From CAZKEW01 sp964580435 (GTDB taxonomy: Bacteria > Acidobacteriota > Aminicenantia > Aminicenantales > UBA8522): DNA of 36,961 nt. Position 1 is the first letter of the stretch, and the number at the start of each line of letters is the position of its first letter. Location: positions 1 to 36,961 of the forward strand of contig CAZOKP010000018.1 in assembly GCA_964580435.1 (NCBI GenBank). Direction: 5' to 3'. The notes below the pieces were generated by a model. That model did no database searches. It worked only from the letters and a program-made list of their open reading frames with translations, and was not told the origin of the DNA. Below, one piece after another: positions 30,404-36,961 of the stretch. A program made the position numbers and the translations under genes.

Positions 30404-30619
30404 CTAATCGATATAGCCCAGAGCTTTCAACCTTTCTTTGACCTTTTCCTCGTCTTCCTTGCTGAAGACTTCCCCCGCTTCTTTTTCCTGGGAAAGCTTT
30501 TCCCTCAGCACTTTGCTGATATAGCTCGCAACGGATGTGACCTCGGTTCCTTTGATGATCTCCTCGATCTTCTTATAAAGAGATGTCGGGATGGAGACGG
30601 TCATAAATTCTTTTTCCAT
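30404..30619 (-). CDS. Small ribbon-helix-helix (CopG-like) protein heading the sulfate operon
   Basis: The 71-residue protein starts with an RHH-type pattern: the strand MTVSIPTSLY, helix 1 KKIEEIIKG, then SVASYISKVLREKL as helix 2. The acidic middle section ends in KVKERLKALGYID. Such proteins are usually DNA-binding dimers, so it may regulate this operon from its own promoter. The tail resembles that of CysC (last 12 residues), which hints at a shared binding partner. An AAAGGAGAG site precedes the ATG. The fold call is moderate; the regulatory role is inferred. Confidence 0.7.
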   Translation of the reverse strand: MEKEFMTVSIPTSLYKKIEEIIKGTEVTSVASYISKVLREKLSQEKEAGEVFSKEDEEKVKERLKALGYID

Positions 30620-30686
30620 GCTCTCTCCTTTGCGGCCGCAATCCCCTGCCGGGACGGATTCGGCTTAAAGAACAGAAAATAAAATC

Positions 30687-30717
30687 ATTATATATACCAG
30701 CCCGCATTTTTTTTCAA
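30687..30717 (-). promoter_or_regulatory. Promoter of the sulfate-activation/nucleotide-sugar operon
   Basis: On the minus strand TTGAAA (30717-30712) is followed after 19 bases by TATAAT (30692-30687), or after 17 by the overlapping TATATA. It gives a leader of about 60 bases before the RHH gene and is divergent from the phoH promoter about 60 bases away. Confidence 0.5.
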
Positions 30718-30773
30718 CCGAGAAGATGGGGAGAAGATGGGAACGGGCCTCCCCGAGAACCGCCCCGGTTGGC

Positions 30774-30804
30774 TTGACAAACGGAGAGCTTTAATGTTTA
30801 TAAT
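30774..30804 (+). promoter_or_regulatory. Promoter of the phoH-pgpH-ybeY-era cluster
   Basis: The consensus boxes TTGACA (30774-30779) and TATAAT (30799-30804) are separated by 19 bases, longer than the 17 seen at other promoters here. The -10 box lies between the arms of a perfect inverted repeat TTAATG/CATTAA (30791-30796 and 30805-30810), a possible operator. Confidence 0.6.
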
Positions 30805-30813
30805 CATTAACAA

Positions 30814-30843
30814 ATGACCGAGGACTCGTCTCCCGCCTGTTGA
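30814..30843 (+). CDS. Possible 9-residue leader peptide before phoH
   Basis: A short frame (MTEDSSPAC, then TGA) starts nine bases after the -10 box, so it would lie within two or three bases of the mRNA 5' end. It stops one base before the phoH ATG. phoH has no visible ribosome-binding site, so termination-reinitiation from this frame could drive its translation. Chance occurrence is possible. Confidence 0.3.
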   Translation: MTEDSSPAC

Positions 30844-30844
30844 T

Positions 30845-31798
30845 ATGGAGAAAATCAGCCATCCCTATATCCGGAAAAACGTCTTTTCAGGCGTCCTGGA
30901 CAGGAACCTGAGAAAGCTCGAGAACAGGCTCGGTGTCAGTCTCTCCATCCGGGGGGACAGCCTTTTGATCGACGGTGAGGCCAAGAAAGTCGAATTCGCC
31001 AAGTTCTATTTCGAAAAAATGAGAGAACTCGAGGAAAAAGGCTGCTCCCTCAAGGAGGAGGACTTCCATATCGCCCTCGATCGCCTGGAAAACGGGTCCT
31101 CCGGGCCTTTGGAGAACTATTTCCCTTCTGAAGCTTTAAGCCTCTCCCGCAAATCCGTGGGGCCTAAGAGCCTCAACCAGCAGGAGTATATCCAGGCCAT
31201 CCGGAACTTCGACCTGGTCTTTGGGATCGGCCCGGCCGGCACAGGCAAGACTTACCTGGCCATGGCCATGGCCCTGAGCTTCCTCCAGGATAAGATCGTC
31301 AACCGGATCATCCTCACTCGGCCCGCGGTTGAGGCCGGAGAAAAGCTGGGCTTTCTCCCGGGTGACCTCTACCAGAAAATCAATCCCTATCTCCGGCCGC
31401 TCTATGATGCGCTCTTTGACCTGAGCCAGACAGACCAGGCCAACCGCCTTATCGAAAGGGGCATCATCGAGATCGCGCCGCTTGCCTTTATGAGGGGGAG
31501 GACGCTCAACGATTCGTTCATCATCCTCGATGAAGCCCAGAACTCGACCCGTGAGCAGATGAAGATGCTGCTAACGCGCTCCGGGTTCGGGTCCAAGGTC
31601 GTTGTCACGGCCGACATCACTCAGATCGACCTGCCTCAGCCCAAAAGGTCGGGGGTCCTTGAAGCCCTCAAGATCCTTTCCGGCATAAAAGAGATCGCCT
31701 TTATCCACTTTGACGATAAGGACGTCGTCAGGCATCCTCTGGTCCAGAAAATCATCCTGGCTTATCAACGAGCCGAGCCACGCTCTTCTAAAGAATAA
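30845..31798 (+). CDS. phoH: PhoH-family ATPase (PhoH-like, YbeZ type)
   Basis: The 317-residue protein has an N-terminal KH-like region (about 10-90). The PhoH ATPase core follows: P-loop GPAGTGKT (129-136), LTRPAVEAGEKLGFLPGDL, MRGRTLNDSFIILDEAQN (Walker B) and TADITQIDLP. YbeZ-type PhoH proteins act with YbeY in rRNA maturation and ribosome quality control, and ybeY follows two genes later. The stop overlaps the pgpH start as TAATG. Confidence 0.92.
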   Translation: MEKISHPYIRKNVFSGVLDRNLRKLENRLGVSLSIRGDSLLIDGEAKKVEFAKFYFEKMRELEEKGCSLKEEDFHIALDRLENGSSGPLENYFPSEALSLSRKSVGPKSLNQQEYIQAIRNFDLVFGIGPAGTGKTYLAMAMALSFLQDKIVNRIILTRPAVEAGEKLGFLPGDLYQKINPYLRPLYDALFDLSQTDQANRLIERGIIEIAPLAFMRGRTLNDSFIILDEAQNSTREQMKMLLTRSGFGSKVVVTADITQIDLPQPKRSGVLEALKILSGIKEIAFIHFDDKDVVRHPLVQKIILAYQRAEPRSSKE

Positions 31799-34164
31799 TG
31801 AGTTTTGTATCCTTCAAGAACCTGAAGCTCTTCAAGGGGACGTCTCCCCTCCCAAAAAAGAACGATGGCCCCCTGCCTCAAAAAAAAGAAGAGCAGGCTG
31901 TGTGGAAGCGGTTCGTCCAGAATCCTTTCTTCTTGCTCGCCATTTTTGTCTTCATCCTGGCCTATCTCCTTTCCTATGTCCCGTCCAAATCGCTCCCCGG
32001 GTTCAAGGAAGGAGAGATCGCTTCTTCGGATATCGTCGCCCCGCTCGATCTCACGATTGAAGATACAGAGACAACAGCCAAAAGAAGGGCCGAGGCCCAA
32101 GAGGCCGTGCTTCCCGTCTATTCTTTCGACGAGAACGCCTTTTTGAATGCGGAGGAAAGGATCCGTCAGGTTTTTGAGTTCGGTCAAGAATGGCTCAAGA
32201 AAGTCTCAGCTCCAGCGAACATAGCTGGACTCGAAAAAGACATGGCTGAAAAATTCGGGTTGGATATTCCACCCAGGGACCTGGAAACCCTGGTCAGGTC
32301 GAAGTTCTCCCCGGATATCGAAGAGACGCTGATCAGTCTTATAGGCAAGGTGTCTTCCCAGGGGATCATTGTCTCCAAAAGGCTGTTCATCCGAAAAGAA
32401 CCGGAGAGGGGCTTCACTCTCCTCCGGGGCCCGGGAAATGAAAGGCTCACCAAAGTCGAAGAGATCCTCGACATCAAAGAGAGCAGAGAAAAGTTTGTTG
32501 CCGAGGTCGACAGGATCGAATTTCCTGCGAGAACCAAAAGGCTCCTCGAGAGCCTGGCCGACGTCTTTCTCTCTCCCAACATCACTTATAACCGGGTCGA
32601 AACAGAGGCCAGGGAACAGCGCACCATTGCCCGCGTTGAAACCGTCTTTTACAGGGTCAAAAAGGGGAAGGTCATCATCCGCAAAGGGGATGAAGCGACG
32701 CCGGAAAAGCTCAAATGGATAGACATCATCAACCGGAATCTTCAGGGAAAGCGCGGCTGGGCGAGAAATCTTGTCGGGACGTTCCTCCTCTTGGCCCTCA
32801 TTTTCGTTGGTCTCTGGTATTATCTGAAATCCCTATTACCCTACAGGTCGGCCCTGCAGACCTTTCTGATGATGGGGACGATCCTCGTTCTGGGTCTTGT
32901 GGTCTACAAGTTTTGTCTGCTTCTTGCCACGCTTATCAGCGATAAAGCGACCCTCTCCTTCCTGGCTGACGTTGAAGCCTATAAGTATGCCTTTCCCTAT
33001 CAATTCGGAGTGATCCTCTTTGCCTTTCTCACGACAAACCCCATCAGTTTGATCTTCGCGATCCTGAACAGCATCCTCGTCGGATATCTCTTCCAGCCGA
33101 ATTATAACCTCACGTTTTTCAGCTTCATCGGAGGACTGGGGGCGATCTACGGCATCAGATACTACCAGAAGCAGAAGCGGACCTCCGCCCTGCGAACGGG
33201 GCTGTTTGTCGTCGCGCCAATCAATATCTTCCTCATCCTCACGTTCGAATTGATCAAAGAAAGGCCGAGCGGGTTTGACCTATTTGCCACCGAGGCCGGC
33301 ATGGGCCTTCTCGGCGGAGCTCTGGGGGCCTCGCTCTCATTTCTGCTTCTTCCCGTTTTTGAGACCGTCTTTGGGTTCGTCACCCAGACAAAGCTCTTGG
33401 AGCTCACCAATTCCGACCTTCCTATTTTCAAGCGGATGGCCCTGGAAGCTCCGGGATCCTATCACCACTCCCTTATCGTCGCCACGTTGGCCGAAAAAGC
33501 GTCTGAGGAGATCGGGCTTGATTCCATGCTCGTCAAAGCAGGAGCTCTCTACCACGACATTGGGAAGGTCAAAAGGCCGGAATACTTCATCGAAAACATC
33601 AGCCGGAACCCTGACCTCCATAAGGACCTGACTCCGAGCATGAGTACCCTCGTTATCGTCAACCACGTCAAAGAGGGCACGGATATGGCCAAAGAGCTCA
33701 AGCTTCCCAAAAAACTAAAAGAAATCATCGAACAGCACCATGGGAGCTCTCTCGTCAGATACTTCTTCCATAAAGCCAAAGAACAATATAACCCCGAAAT
33801 GCAGACGATCGGGGAGGAAAGCTACCGCTATCCAGGGCCCGCGCCCCAGAGCAAAGAGGCCGCCCTGATCATGCTGGCCGACTCGATTGAAGCCGCCTCC
33901 CGAAGCCTGAAATCTCCCACCCGCCACCTCCTCAAAAGAGTCATCACGGAAATCTTCGACAACTATCTCCAGGACGGGCAGCTGGATGAGTGCGATTTTT
34001 CGCTGCGCGAACTGAGGGCGATCGCCCTCTCCTTCCACTCGACCCTCTACACCATCTATCACCCCCGGCTGGAATATCCCGGCTTCGATTTCGAGATGAA
34101 GAAAAAGAAAAAAACCGCCCCCGCGAAAAAGACCGATGATCGAAATAATAAACCTCCAGCATAG
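31798..34164 (+). CDS. pgpH: 7TM-HD cyclic-di-AMP phosphodiesterase (PgpH type)
   Basis: The 788-residue protein has an N-terminal membrane helix (about 43-60) and an extracytoplasmic 7TMR-HDED region with KSLPGFKEGEIASSDIVAP. A block of about seven membrane helices runs through residues 320-530. A cytoplasmic HD domain follows, with SYHHSL (H556, H557), HDIGK (H586, D587) and an EQHHGSS motif. PgpH-type enzymes hydrolyse c-di-AMP to pApA and adjust turgor and envelope physiology. The gene overlaps phoH by one base and ybeY by 29 bases, the conserved phoH-pgpH-ybeY order. Confidence 0.92.
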   Translation: MSFVSFKNLKLFKGTSPLPKKNDGPLPQKKEEQAVWKRFVQNPFFLLAIFVFILAYLLSYVPSKSLPGFKEGEIASSDIVAPLDLTIEDTETTAKRRAEAQEAVLPVYSFDENAFLNAEERIRQVFEFGQEWLKKVSAPANIAGLEKDMAEKFGLDIPPRDLETLVRSKFSPDIEETLISLIGKVSSQGIIVSKRLFIRKEPERGFTLLRGPGNERLTKVEEILDIKESREKFVAEVDRIEFPARTKRLLESLADVFLSPNITYNRVETEAREQRTIARVETVFYRVKKGKVIIRKGDEATPEKLKWIDIINRNLQGKRGWARNLVGTFLLLALIFVGLWYYLKSLLPYRSALQTFLMMGTILVLGLVVYKFCLLLATLISDKATLSFLADVEAYKYAFPYQFGVILFAFLTTNPISLIFAILNSILVGYLFQPNYNLTFFSFIGGLGAIYGIRYYQKQKRTSALRTGLFVVAPINIFLILTFELIKERPSGFDLFATEAGMGLLGGALGASLSFLLLPVFETVFGFVTQTKLLELTNSDLPIFKRMALEAPGSYHHSLIVATLAEKASEEIGLDSMLVKAGALYHDIGKVKRPEYFIENISRNPDLHKDLTPSMSTLVIVNHVKEGTDMAKELKLPKKLKEIIEQHHGSSLVRYFFHKAKEQYNPEMQTIGEESYRYPGPAPQSKEAALIMLADSIEAASRSLKSPTRHLLKRVITEIFDNYLQDGQLDECDFSLRELRAIALSFHSTLYTIYHPRLEYPGFDFEMKKKKKTAPAKKTDDRNNKPPA

Positions 34165-34555
34165 GTACCGAATCGACCGGGCCAAATTCAAAAACCTGCT
34201 GAGGTCTCTCGTGGCATGCTACAAGCTCAACGACCCGGAGATCAACCTTGTTTTCGTCGACACAAAGACGATCAGGAGGTTGAACAGAGATTTCCTGAAG
34301 AAAGATGCGCCGACCGATGTCCTCAGTTTTCCCTTCGGAGAAAAAAAGAGCATCGACGGCAAGTCCTATCTCGGTGATATCGCCATATCCGTCCCTCAAG
34401 CCTTCAAGCAGCGCCTTCCCAAAACTCACGGCCTGGAGAAGGAGCTGGAGGACCTTGCTGTCCACGGGTTTCTCCATCTTTTGGGGTTTGACCACGGAAA
34501 AGGGATCGAGGAAGAGCAAGCGAAGATTCATCGCCTCCTGTCGGGGAGTCGCTGA
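34136..34555 (+). CDS. ybeY: Endoribonuclease YbeY (rRNA maturation)
   Basis: YbeY is a zinc-dependent RNase that matures the 16S rRNA 3' end and takes part in ribosome quality control. The 139-residue protein has the family core TDVLSFPFGE and the zinc motif H-G-F-L-H-L-L-G-F-D-H (H-x3-H-x5-H). It starts inside the pgpH 3' end. The HlyC/CorC-type gene follows eight bases later. Confidence 0.95.
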   Translation: MIEIINLQHRYRIDRAKFKNLLRSLVACYKLNDPEINLVFVDTKTIRRLNRDFLKKDAPTDVLSFPFGEKKSIDGKSYLGDIAISVPQAFKQRLPKTHGLEKELEDLAVHGFLHLLGFDHGKGIEEEQAKIHRLLSGSR

Positions 34556-34563
34556 ACACTAAG

Positions 34564-35817
34564 ATGGCTGCAGAATTCTTGAAATGGAGCGGCCTGAGCG
34601 CGATTTTTCTGGCCGCTTTTCTGCTGTCGCTTTTTCATGCTTCTCTTGGCACCTTTTCCAAGATCTCGCTGAGCCGGTTTCTCGAGGACAAACAAAAGGA
34701 AGGCCGCCAGAAGATCCTGGACGTCTATGACGAAACCAGGATCGCCGTCGAGAGCTTGCGCGCTCTTTTCATCATCGCCTTCCTGGTTTATCTCTTGGCC
34801 ATCCTCCCGAGATGGAAGTTCTGGCCTTTCTGGTTTTTTCTCATCTCGCTAGGCTTCTTCTTTATTCTTTTTGATTACCTACCCCGCCTTCTGAATTTCC
34901 TGAACAAGAAAGCGGTCATCCAGTTTTTCCTTCCTGCCTTCCGGCTGGTCCGGGCGCTCGCAGCGCCGCTGATCTTCTTGATCAGGAAACTGGAGAAGGA
35001 AGAGATCGAGGAAGAGATGCGGGAAGCCTCGGAAGAAGAGATCGAAACCTTTATCGACGAGGCCACGGAAGAAGGCATTATCGAAGAGCACGAAGGCGTT
35101 CTCCTCAAGAGCGTGGTCGAATTCGGCGACACGCTCGTCGGGGAGATCAAGACGCCGCGGGTGAACATGGTCTGCATAAAGAAAGAGGCCACGTTCGGCG
35201 CTCTCCGCGACCTGATCATGTCAGAAAAATATTCCCGTATCCCGGTTTATAAGGACAGGATAGACAATATCGAAGGTATCGTGATCGCCAAAGACCTGCT
35301 CCAGTATTCCGAAGACAAACACAGGGACCTGCCTATCGACCCGATTATCCGGCCCGTCCACTTTGTCCCGGAATCCATGAAGGTCGCGGAGTTGCTCAAG
35401 GAGTTCAAGAAAAGAAAACAGAAAATGGCCATTGTGGTCGATGAGCACGGAGGCGTCTCCGGCCTCGTCACCATGGAAGACCTCGTCGAGGAAATTGTCG
35501 GCGAGATTCATGACGAATATGACATAGACGAAGAGACGCCGATTACCGCGATCGGTCCTTCCGAATATGCCGTTTCCGGCGATGCCGAGGTCGAAAAGTT
35601 GGAGGAACTGTTCGATCTCGACCTGGCCGACGACGATTACGTCACTGTCAGCGGTCTCATTATGGACGACCTGGGGAGGCTCCCCAAGCGGGGAGAAAAA
35701 TTCGAAGTCAAAGGTCTCTCTTTCGAAGTCCTTGATGTCGACCAGAAAAGGATCAAGAAGCTGAAGGCGAAAAAGGCCGAGAGTCGAAAAGAGGAGGATA
35801 AAAAGAACAGCGAATGA
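34564..35817 (+). CDS. CBS-pair HlyC/CorC-family membrane protein
   Basis: The 417-residue protein has three or four hydrophobic segments (about 10-28, 64-83, 88-102, 118-140) in place of a full DUF21/CNNM domain. A charged helix follows (EEEIETFIDEATEEGIIEEHE), then two CBS domains (about 197-256 and 258-316; MSEKYSRIPVYKDRIDNIEG and VVDEHGGVSGLVTMEDLVEE). A CorC/HlyC C-terminal domain (about 335-405) comes last, ending in a Lys/Glu-rich tail. Family members are implicated in Mg2+/Co2+ efflux or resistance; CBS domains bind adenine nucleotides. Its stop overlaps era as ATGA. Confidence 0.85.
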   Translation: MAAEFLKWSGLSAIFLAAFLLSLFHASLGTFSKISLSRFLEDKQKEGRQKILDVYDETRIAVESLRALFIIAFLVYLLAILPRWKFWPFWFFLISLGFFFILFDYLPRLLNFLNKKAVIQFFLPAFRLVRALAAPLIFLIRKLEKEEIEEEMREASEEEIETFIDEATEEGIIEEHEGVLLKSVVEFGDTLVGEIKTPRVNMVCIKKEATFGALRDLIMSEKYSRIPVYKDRIDNIEGIVIAKDLLQYSEDKHRDLPIDPIIRPVHFVPESMKVAELLKEFKKRKQKMAIVVDEHGGVSGLVTMEDLVEEIVGEIHDEYDIDEETPITAIGPSEYAVSGDAEVEKLEELFDLDLADDDYVTVSGLIMDDLGRLPKRGEKFEVKGLSFEVLDVDQKRIKKLKAKKAESRKEEDKKNSE

Positions 35818-36788
35818 AGGTCGGTTATGTAGCTCTCATCGGGCGGCCGAACGTGGGAAAGTCCACTCTTCTCAACACCCTGCTGGGCCAGAAAGTGGCC
35901 ATCATCTCGGATAAGCCTCAGACGACCAGGATCAGCATCCTGGGCATCAAAACGACCGAAAAAGGACAGATTATCTTCATCGACAACCCGGGAATCCATA
36001 AGCCGCTGCACACACTCAACAAAAGAATGATGAGTTTCGTCTACTCCGCACTGGAGACAAGCAACCTGATCTGCCTCCTTATCGACGCCACGCAACCGTT
36101 TGGGCATGGCGATGAGTTCGTCATCGAGACGCTGAAGAACGTCACTACTCCCCTCTTCCTGCTGATCAATAAAGTCGATATCATCAAGAAAGACAGGATC
36201 CTTCCCATCATCGATAAGTACAAGGATCTTCTTAGCTTCAAAGAGATCATTCCTGTCTCCGCGCTTAGGGGGACGAACCTGGACGTGCTGGAGAAGCAGA
36301 TCTATGAGAACCTGCCCGAAGCCGAGAAGGTCTACGACGACGATACAGTCTCCGACCAATCCCTCAGGTTCATGGTAGCGGAGATCGTCAGGGAAAAATT
36401 GCTCAAGCGCGTGGAGAAAGAACTTCCTTTTGTGACGGCCGTCCTCATTGAGAGCATGGAGGAAAGGCAGAAAGAGGGCGAGTCAGAAGGCGAAGCAGAG
36501 GTCGAGACTATGACGGAGGAAGCCCGGATGCCGGGTTCTCCTCCGAAAACAAAAAAGCAGCGAAGAAGGGTCACATATATCAGCGCGACCATTTTTGTAG
36601 AGCGTGACGGTCACAGAAAGATCGTCATCGGCCGTCACGGGCACGTAATCAAAGAGATCGGGATAGACGCCCGCCAGGAGATCGAACAACTCATTGATTC
36701 TAAAGTCTTTCTGGACCTGACGGTCAAGGTCAGGGAACGCTGGAGGGATTCGGCCGAAGTCCTCGACCTTATCGAAGGCCAAAAGTAG
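35814..36788 (+). CDS. era: GTPase Era with a charged insertion in the KH domain
   Basis: Era binds the 16S rRNA 3' end and couples 30S assembly to GTP hydrolysis. The 324-residue protein has GRPNVGKS (10-17), the effector region KPQTTR, DNPG (57-60), NKVD (119-122), SALRGTN, and a C-terminal KH domain with GRHG (273-276). Between the first KH strand and SATIFVER, about 30 extra residues (218-250) form an acidic stretch followed by PPKTKKQRRR. This makes the protein longer than E. coli Era (301). The overlap with the CBS gene (ATGA) and the ybeY context confirm the call. Confidence 0.95.
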   Translation: MKVGYVALIGRPNVGKSTLLNTLLGQKVAIISDKPQTTRISILGIKTTEKGQIIFIDNPGIHKPLHTLNKRMMSFVYSALETSNLICLLIDATQPFGHGDEFVIETLKNVTTPLFLLINKVDIIKKDRILPIIDKYKDLLSFKEIIPVSALRGTNLDVLEKQIYENLPEAEKVYDDDTVSDQSLRFMVAEIVREKLLKRVEKELPFVTAVLIESMEERQKEGESEGEAEVETMTEEARMPGSPPKTKKQRRRVTYISATIFVERDGHRKIVIGRHGHVIKEIGIDARQEIEQLIDSKVFLDLTVKVRERWRDSAEVLDLIEGQK

Positions 36789-36801
36789 AATCTCGAACCC
36801 T

Positions 36802-36837
36802 GTCATTGCGAGGGAGCGCAGCGACCGAAGCAATCTC
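36802..36837. repeat. GTCATTGCGAG-type repeat, half copy
   Basis: Only the left arm (GTCATTGCGAGG...GAAGCAATCTC) of the family seen complete at 13702-13784 is present; no right arm follows before the tRNA. It lies 13 bases after the era stop. Confidence 0.75.
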
Positions 36838-36857
36838 CAATTCTCGCTCTCGCCATA

Positions 36858-36886
36858 TTTACAGAATCCGGTGAAGATGCTAAAAT
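36858..36886 (+). promoter_or_regulatory. Promoter of the tRNA-His gene
   Basis: TTTACA (36858-36863), a 17-base spacer and TAAAAT (36881-36886) place the RNA start near 36893, about 14 bases before the mature tRNA 5' end. Confidence 0.55.
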
Positions 36887-36906
36887 TGCCTCACCTTTTG
36901 ACCTGT

Positions 36907-36961
36907 GGTGAGTGTAGCTCAACTGGTTAGAGCAGCGGACTGTGGATCCGCAGGTTGGGGG
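36907..36961 (+). tRNA. tRNA-His (anticodon GTG), truncated by the window end
   Basis: The extra 5' G specific to tRNA-His (G-1 at 36907) precedes the acceptor strand GTGAGTG (36908-36914). The D arm is GCTC/GAGC (36917-36920 with 36930-36933) and the anticodon stem is GCGGA/TCCGC (36935-36939 with 36947-36951) around the loop CTGTGGA. The anticodon is GTG at 36942-36944. The variable loop begins at 36952; the T arm and 3' acceptor strand are beyond the window. Confidence 0.92.

Noticed and set aside
36907..36961. Integration site at tRNA-His
   Set aside because: The gene is cut by the window end and no integrase or duplicated 3' end is visible, so no attachment site can be claimed.

Overview
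The window is an ordinary-looking chromosomal segment of a didermic (Gram-negative type) bacterium. Evidence for this is a TonB/ExbB/ExbD energy-transduction set, SecDF/YajC, RseP with CdsA and UppS, and bacterial sigma-70-like promoters. Housekeeping clusters dominate, and no transposase, phage gene or CRISPR array is visible. The mix (PgpH-type c-di-AMP phosphodiesterase, lone LarE, HypCDE, a spore-photoproduct-lyase relative, alkaline-phosphatase-superfamily proteins) would suit an uncultured Acidobacteriota/Aminicenantota-like lineage. That placement is an inference made without a database search.

Layout. 1-2488: a membrane-anchored, apparently degenerate phosphodiesterase-like protein converges on lepB. 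2489-3099: a long intergenic region holding a 244-bp nested foldback element and one copy of a dispersed palindromic repeat. 3100-8385 (+): ychF, tgt, yajC, secD, secF. 8430-10469 (+): tonB-like gene, exbB, exbD, closed by a strong terminator that lies inside the 3' end of the opposing gene. 10487-12537 (-): ParB-like protein and spore-photoproduct-lyase-like radical SAM protein. 12538-13833: a second repeat copy, a nucleoside phosphorylase gene and a second repeat family. 13834-14793 (+): D-2-hydroxyacid dehydrogenase. 14799-21103 (-): uppS, cdsA, dxr, rseP, ispG, larE (isoprenoid precursors, undecaprenyl carrier, phospholipid precursor, envelope-stress protease). 21202-23555 (+): hypC, hypD, hypE. 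23643-30619 (-): a seven-gene set of RHH regulator, ATP sulfurylase, phosphodiesterase, APS kinase, NDP-sugar epimerase and two NDP-sugar dehydrogenases. 30845-36788 (+): phoH, pgpH, ybeY, CBS-domain protein, era. 36907-36961: the first part of tRNA-His(GTG), cut by the window end.

How the genes work together. The 23.6-30.6 kb operon makes PAPS (activated sulfate) and acidic nucleotide sugars (UDP-uronates), so it most likely supplies precursors for a sulfated or acidic surface polysaccharide. No sulfate-reduction gene or sulfotransferase lies nearby. The UppS-to-IspG cluster and SecDF/LepB serve envelope biogenesis. HypCDE build the Fe(CN)2CO centre of a [NiFe]-hydrogenase encoded elsewhere.

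Most interesting points. (1) A dispersed intergenic palindromic repeat family has four copies here, base pairs that change in concert between copies, and G-quadruplex-type runs in two copies. (2) Consensus promoters at ychF and uppS would start the RNA at the start codon itself (leaderless). Similar promoters place very short ORFs at the 5' end of the tonB and phoH transcripts. (3) The sulfate-activation/uronate operon contains a phosphodiesterase, and its first gene product shares a C-terminal tail with APS kinase. (4) SecF carries a helix-hairpin-helix-like insertion. (5) A ParB-like and SPL-like gene pair overlap by four bases.
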